Origin: an uncultured Collinsella sp.
GTDB taxonomy: Bacteria > Actinomycetota > Coriobacteriia > Coriobacteriales > Coriobacteriaceae
Reading direction: 5' to 3'
Length of the DNA: 7,824 bases
Assembly: GCA_900551815.1 (NCBI GenBank)
Contig: URXE01000077.1
Coordinates: 1-7,824 of the forward strand
Positions within the stretch are counted from its first letter, which is position 1. Every line of letters starts with the position of its first letter. This document shows, piece after piece, positions 5,162-7,824 of this stretch. The position numbers and the translations under genes were made by a program. A model generated the notes under the pieces. That model saw only the letters and a list, made by a program, of their open reading frames with translations. It made no database searches and was not told the origin of the DNA.

Positions 5162-6163
5162 TTAGGCCTTGAGGGCCTCCTCGACGGCGACGGCGCAGGC
5201 GACGGTGGCACCGACCATGGGGTTGTTGCCCATGCCGATGAGACCCATCATGTCAACGTGCGCAGGCACGGAGGAAGAACCGGCGAACTGGGCGTCGGAG
5301 TGCATACGGCCCATGGTGTCGGTCATGCCGTAAGAGGCAGGGCCGGCGCCCATGTTGTCCGGGTGCAGGGTACGGCCAGTGCCGCCACCAGAAGCGACGG
5401 AGAAGTACTTCTTGCCAGCCTCGATGCGCTCCTTCTTGTAGGTGCCAGCGACGGGGTGCTGGAAGCGCGTGGGGTTGGTGGAGTTACCGGTGATCGAGAT
5501 GTCGACGTTCTCGTGCCACATGATGGCAACGCCCTCGCGGACGTCGTCGGAGCCGTAGCAGTTAACGGCAGCGCGGGGACCATCGGAGTAGGGGATGGTC
5601 TCGACGACCTTGAGCTCGCCCGTGTAGTAGTCGAACTGGGTCTTCACATAGGTGAAGCCGTTGATGCGGGCGATGATCTGAGCAGCGTCCTTGCCCAGAC
5701 CGTTGAGGATGACGCGCAGCGGCTTCTTACGAGCCTTGTTGGCGTTCAGAGCCAGGCCGATAGCGCCCTCAGCGGCAGCGAAGGACTCGTGGCCGGCCAG
5801 GAAGGCGAAGCACTCGGTGTCGTCGGAGAGCAGCATAGCGCCCAGGTTGCCGTGGCCCAGACCCACCTTGCGGTCGTCGGCCACGGAGCCGTCGATGCAG
5901 AAGGACTGCAGGCCCACGCCGATCATCTTGGCGGCCTCGGCGGCGGTCTTGACGCCGGACTTCAGGGCGATGGCTGCGCCAACGGTGTATGCCCAGCAGG
6001 CGTTTTCAAAGCAGATGGGCTGAATTTCCTTGACGATCTCATAGGGATCGAAGCCCCGGGCCTTGCAGAGCTCCCGGCACTCCTCCACGGAGCCGATGCC
6101 GTACTGAGCGAGGACGCCATTGATCTTGTCGATTCTTCTTTCGTAGCTTTCAAACAGTGCCAT
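5162..6163 (-). CDS. GGGtGRT protein, iron-sulfur scaffold partner
   Basis: The 333-residue protein starts at ATG 6163 with GAGGAGG eight bases upstream. The naming motif GGGTGRT is at residues 259-265 inside SVASGGGTGRTLHPDNM. Other glycine-rich and conserved-looking stretches are VGLGHGNLGAML (about 100-111), DISITGNSTNPTRFQHP (221-237) and MMGLIGMGNNPMVG (305-318). Cysteines occur at 33, 51, 56, 89, 118, 202 and 323. GGGtGRT proteins are common in gut anaerobes and are almost always next to a NifU-like scaffold protein, as here. A role in iron-sulfur cluster handling is presumed from that linkage; the chemistry is unknown to me. Codon use is mixed: the four arginines in residues 1-36 are AGA or CGG, while all ten from residue 98 onward are CGC or CGT. 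This suggests a recombinant gene or a joined sequence. Confidence 0.85.
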   Translation of the reverse strand: MALFESYERRIDKINGVLAQYGIGSVEECRELCKARGFDPYEIVKEIQPICFENACWAYTVGAAIALKSGVKTAAEAAKMIGVGLQSFCIDGSVADDRKVGLGHGNLGAMLLSDDTECFAFLAGHESFAAAEGAIGLALNANKARKKPLRVILNGLGKDAAQIIARINGFTYVKTQFDYYTGELKVVETIPYSDGPRAAVNCYGSDDVREGVAIMWHENVDISITGNSTNPTRFQHPVAGTYKKERIEAGKKYFSVASGGGTGRTLHPDNMGAGPASYGMTDTMGRMHSDAQFAGSSSVPAHVDMMGLIGMGNNPMVGATVACAVAVEEALKA

Positions 6164-6178
6164 TTTTCCGTCCTCCTC

Positions 6179-6229
6179 TTATTCCTGCCGGGGGTCAATA
6201 TACTTGGCGGCATTGTCGAACTGACCCTA
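6179..6229 (-). other. Amber codon and the cut-off C-terminal tail of the scaffold gene
   Basis: Read leftward, TAG at 6229-6227 is followed in the same frame by codons for GQFDNAAKYIDPRQE and then TAA at 6181-6179. The tail has a normal coding look, and the gap from its TAA to the next ATG is 15 bases carrying GAGGAGG, the usual operon spacing. With the TAG as the true end the gap would be 63 bases. From memory, relatives end in a similar '(Y)GxFxxAxKYIDPRxE' tail, with tyrosine at the TAG position, so a TAC or TAT to TAG change fits. Confidence 0.7.
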
Positions 6230-6871
6230 GTGCCCCTTGGCCTTTTCCAGAGACGTGGCGGCGTCATCGCCCTTCTTGATGAAGTCCATCATCTTGCCCA
6301 GGCTGATGAACTCATAGCCCACGATCTCGTCCTCCTTGTTCAGGGCCACGCGGGTGACATAGCCCTCGGCCATCTCCAGATAGCGGGGGCCCTTGGCCTT
6401 GGTGGCGAACATGGTGCCCACCTGGCTGCGCAGGCCCTTGCCCAGGTCCTCCAGGGAAGCGCCCACGGACAGGCCGCCCTCGGAGAAGGCGGACTGGGAC
6501 CGGCCATAGACGATCTGCAGGAACAGCTCCCGCATGGCGGTGTTGATGGCATCGCACACCAGGTCGGTGTTCAGAGCCTCCAGAATGGTCTTGCCGATGA
6601 GAATCTCGGAGGCCATGGCGGCGGAGTGGGTCATGCCGGAGCAGCCGATGGTCTCCACCAGCGCCTCCTCAATGATGCCGTTTTTGATGTTCAGCGTCAG
6701 CTTGCAGGCACCCTGCTGGGGAGCGCACCAGCCGATGCCGTGGGTAAACCCGGAAATATCGGAAATCTCCTTGGCCTGGACCCACTTGCCCTCCTCGGGA
6801 ATGGGAGCCGGACCGTGATAAGCGCCCTTGGCAACGGGACACATATGCTGTACCTCGGTGGTATAGATCAT
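6227..6871 (-). CDS. NifU-like iron-sulfur cluster scaffold protein, shortened by an in-frame TAG
   Basis: From ATG 6871, behind AAGGAAGG, 214 residues are read before TAG. GWCAPQQGACKLTLNIKNG (Cys49, Cys56) leads into ALVETIGCSGMTHSAAMASEI (Cys77) and NTDLVCDAIN (Cys106). Three cysteines in a NifU/IscU-like fold could bind a nascent Fe-S cluster. The C-terminal half (YGRSQSAFSEGGL, GTMFATKAKGPRYLEMAEGYV) belongs to the variant paired with GGGtGRT proteins. The frame continues after TAG for 15 sensible codons (ending KYIDPRQE) to TAA at 6179-6181, just before the ribosome binding site of the next gene. The natural protein is therefore probably about 230 residues, and the TAG is a nonsense mutation, sequencing error or recoded codon. 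It has its own promoter upstream. All proposed cluster cysteines lie before the TAG, so residual function is possible. Confidence 0.8.
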   Translation of the reverse strand: MIYTTEVQHMCPVAKGAYHGPAPIPEEGKWVQAKEISDISGFTHGIGWCAPQQGACKLTLNIKNGIIEEALVETIGCSGMTHSAAMASEILIGKTILEALNTDLVCDAINTAMRELFLQIVYGRSQSAFSEGGLSVGASLEDLGKGLRSQVGTMFATKAKGPRYLEMAEGYVTRVALNKEDEIVGYEFISLGKMMDFIKKGDDAATSLEKAKGH

Positions 6872-6918
6872 AGCGAATTCCTTCCTTCTAAATAATGAGG
6901 GATGTCCTCTTGTACCCC

Positions 6919-6947
6919 ATTATAGCAAGTCTTCCGTGAATTTGCAA
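6919..6947 (-). promoter_or_regulatory. Sigma-70-type promoter of the scaffold-GGGtGRT operon
   Basis: Read leftward, TTGCAA (6947-6942) is followed after exactly 17 bases by TATAAT (6924-6919), preceded by TGC to give an extended -10. Transcription would start near 6912, leaving a leader of about 40 bases with AAGGAAGG before the ATG at 6871. The 8-base palindrome GAACGTTC (6958-6965) sits 10 bases upstream of the -35 and could bind a regulator, though nothing identifies it. Confidence 0.85.
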
Positions 6948-6974
6948 GTAATATTCCGAACGTTCCATGCAGCG

Positions 6975-7009
6975 AAAAAGCGGGCATCCACGCTCCGGAT
7001 GCCCGCTTT
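6975..7009 (-). terminator. Terminator after the acetyl-CoA-synthase-like gene
   Basis: A perfect 13-bp stem (6977-6989 and 6997-7009) with a seven-base loop is followed, reading leftward, by further T residues (complement of 6975-6979). It lies 14 bases after the stop at 7024. It separates this gene from the scaffold operon, which restarts at its own promoter just beyond. The stem also ends in TTT on the plus strand, so weak action in that direction is possible. Confidence 0.85.
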
Positions 7010-7023
7010 GGCCTAAAAGGGCG

Positions 7024-7761
7024 TTATTCCGTTGTGTGCTTCTCCTTGCCGAAGTGCAGCTCGCGCATACCCTCCACCTCGTCGCAGATGGGCTTGAGGT
7101 TGCAGGAGCCGCAGTCGGTGGGCATACCCTCCAGAATTTTGCTGAGGCTCATGGTGATATCCCGGACCGTTTTGGCTTCTTGCTCCAGAGCGGCATAGTC
7201 CGCGTCCGGGGCGGTGATGAAAATCAGCTTCACTGCCAGGATGTTGGGATTCTGCTTATACTGGCGGATGAAATCGTTGCCCACGGCCCGGAAGCTGATG
7301 CCCTTTTTCAGGGCGGCGCTGCTCAGGCGCACCTGCTCCCGGTTGGACTCGGAGGAGGTGCGGATCATGTATCCCTTGGGGAACACATGGTATTTCACGA
7401 AGTCCATGTCCTGGATGGCCCGGAAGGCCTGCTCCGTGTCGTCCTCGTCGTCGGACTCGATGTCCCCCACCCGCAGCAGGGCGATGCGGGCATAGGCGCT
7501 GTCACCCCGAAGCTCTGTGAGGTCGGGGCCGAAAACCAGAATCTCGTCCCGCTCCACCAACTGGGCGCTGGTGGTGACGCAGGTGAAATTCACGGCGGGC
7601 TTGCTGCTGCCGCCCAGCTCATAGGCGGCGTCCCGCAGCATCACCAGCTCAAAGGAGCCGGTGTCCTCCCAGGCCCCCTGGGATTCATAGGGGCAGCGCC
7701 GGGGGGTGGAGGAGCCGGTCAGCTCCTCCACCTTGCGGATGATCGAATTATACAGCTCCAT
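7024..7761 (-). CDS. Stand-alone protein resembling the middle domain of acetyl-CoA synthase (CO dehydrogenase complex beta family)
   Basis: The 245-residue protein starts at ATG 7761, whose A is shared with the TGA stop of the upstream gene, so translation is probably coupled; there is no good separate ribosome binding site. The run FELVML, then DEILVFGPDLTELRGDSAYARIALLRVGD, then FVKYHVFPKGYMIRTSSESN and ALKKGISFRAVGNDFI, resembles in order the ferredoxin-contacting middle domain of AcsB/CdhC. It ends with a cysteine motif C217-x2-C220-x5-C226 (DCGSCNLKPICDEV), which recalls the start of the A-cluster region. Full acetyl-CoA synthases are much longer (over 400 residues even for short CdhC forms) and carry further A-cluster cysteines, absent here. 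It is therefore unlikely to make acetyl-CoA alone and may bind an Fe-S cluster or a partner. Arginine codons are mostly CGG, unlike the left part of the window. The homology is from memory of sequence patterns. Confidence 0.6.
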   Translation of the reverse strand: MELYNSIIRKVEELTGSSTPRRCPYESQGAWEDTGSFELVMLRDAAYELGGSSKPAVNFTCVTTSAQLVERDEILVFGPDLTELRGDSAYARIALLRVGDIESDDEDDTEQAFRAIQDMDFVKYHVFPKGYMIRTSSESNREQVRLSSAALKKGISFRAVGNDFIRQYKQNPNILAVKLIFITAPDADYAALEQEAKTVRDITMSLSKILEGMPTDCGSCNLKPICDEVEGMRELHFGKEKHTTE

Positions 7762-7824
7762 CAGAACTTGATGTCCACTTTCTTCCGGTCAAAGATCTTG
7801 TTCACCTGCACATAGGCCCAGCCC
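7761..7824 (-). CDS. C-terminal end of an unidentified gene (start outside window)
   Basis: Reading leftward from the window edge, the frame gives GWAYVQVNKIFDRKKVDIKF and ends in TGA at 7763-7761. The TGA overlaps the ATG of the next gene as TGATG, a typical coupled operon junction. Codon style (CGG, GTG, AAG) matches the neighbour. Twenty residues are too few to name the protein; it is probably the partner gene transcribed together with the acetyl-CoA-synthase-like protein. Confidence 0.6.
   Translation of the reverse strand, partial: GWAYVQVNKIFDRKKVDIKF

Noticed and set aside
4991..6895. 634-residue plus-strand reading frame
   Set aside because: It is antisense to the GGGtGRT and scaffold genes, which have family motifs and ribosome binding sites. 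The frame is a Gly/Val/Leu/His-rich by-product of high GC content.
6967..7815. 282-residue plus-strand reading frame
   Set aside because: It is antisense to the acetyl-CoA-synthase-like gene and runs through that gene's terminator hairpin. Composition is typical of a shadow frame.

Overview
The window looks like a piece of a gut anaerobe's chromosome. Its left two thirds fit a high-GC actinobacterium of the Coriobacteriia type (Collinsella or a relative). The evidence is GC-rich DNA with CGC/CGT and GTC codons, a CCA-encoding tRNA-Lys end, and Firmicutes-style phage families in a high-GC background. This is inferred from codon style and gene families, not from a database match.

Region 1 (1-2275) is the right-hand end of a siphophage-type prophage, read rightward. 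It holds the end of a small late gene, an XkdX-like protein, a membrane-anchored coiled-coil protein, a phi-LC3-type holin, an NlpC/P60-like endolysin with a C-terminal wall-binding region, and a 36-residue membrane peptide. The order resembles the xkdX-xhlA-xhlB-xlyA end of Bacillus PBSX. A perfect 15-bp hairpin closes the module. About 125 bp later the phage ends in the 3' half of a tRNA-Lys(CUU), starting at the anticodon loop and running to CCA. This is the expected attR of a tRNA-integrating phage, and the host tRNA's own terminator follows it.

Region 2 (about 2234-4905) holds two leftward chromosomal genes. One is a DinD homologue whose reading frame runs about 54 residues past the usual family end, into the antisense of the tRNA. 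The other is a soluble FAD enzyme of the L-aspartate oxidase / fumarate reductase flavoprotein family with an unusual substrate-site motif.

Region 3 (5091-7824) is a leftward set of iron-sulfur-linked genes: the tail of an unidentified gene, a stand-alone protein resembling the middle domain of acetyl-CoA synthase, an internal terminator and a strong promoter, a NifU-like scaffold protein, and the GGGtGRT protein, closed by a terminator. The scaffold and GGGtGRT proteins form a pair commonly adjacent in gut anaerobes. Codon style changes inside the GGGtGRT gene: its first residues and everything to the right use CGG/AGA arginine codons and look clostridial, while the rest looks like the actinobacterial host. 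The scaffold gene also has an in-frame TAG 16 codons before its apparent natural end. The right end may therefore be a horizontally acquired or recombinant allele, or an assembly chimera.

No gene-free stretch exceeds 300 bp. The longest gap, 4906-5161, holds the GGGtGRT terminator and presumably the flavoprotein promoter, which I could not place. I see no CRISPR array, rRNA, insertion sequence or complete tRNA.
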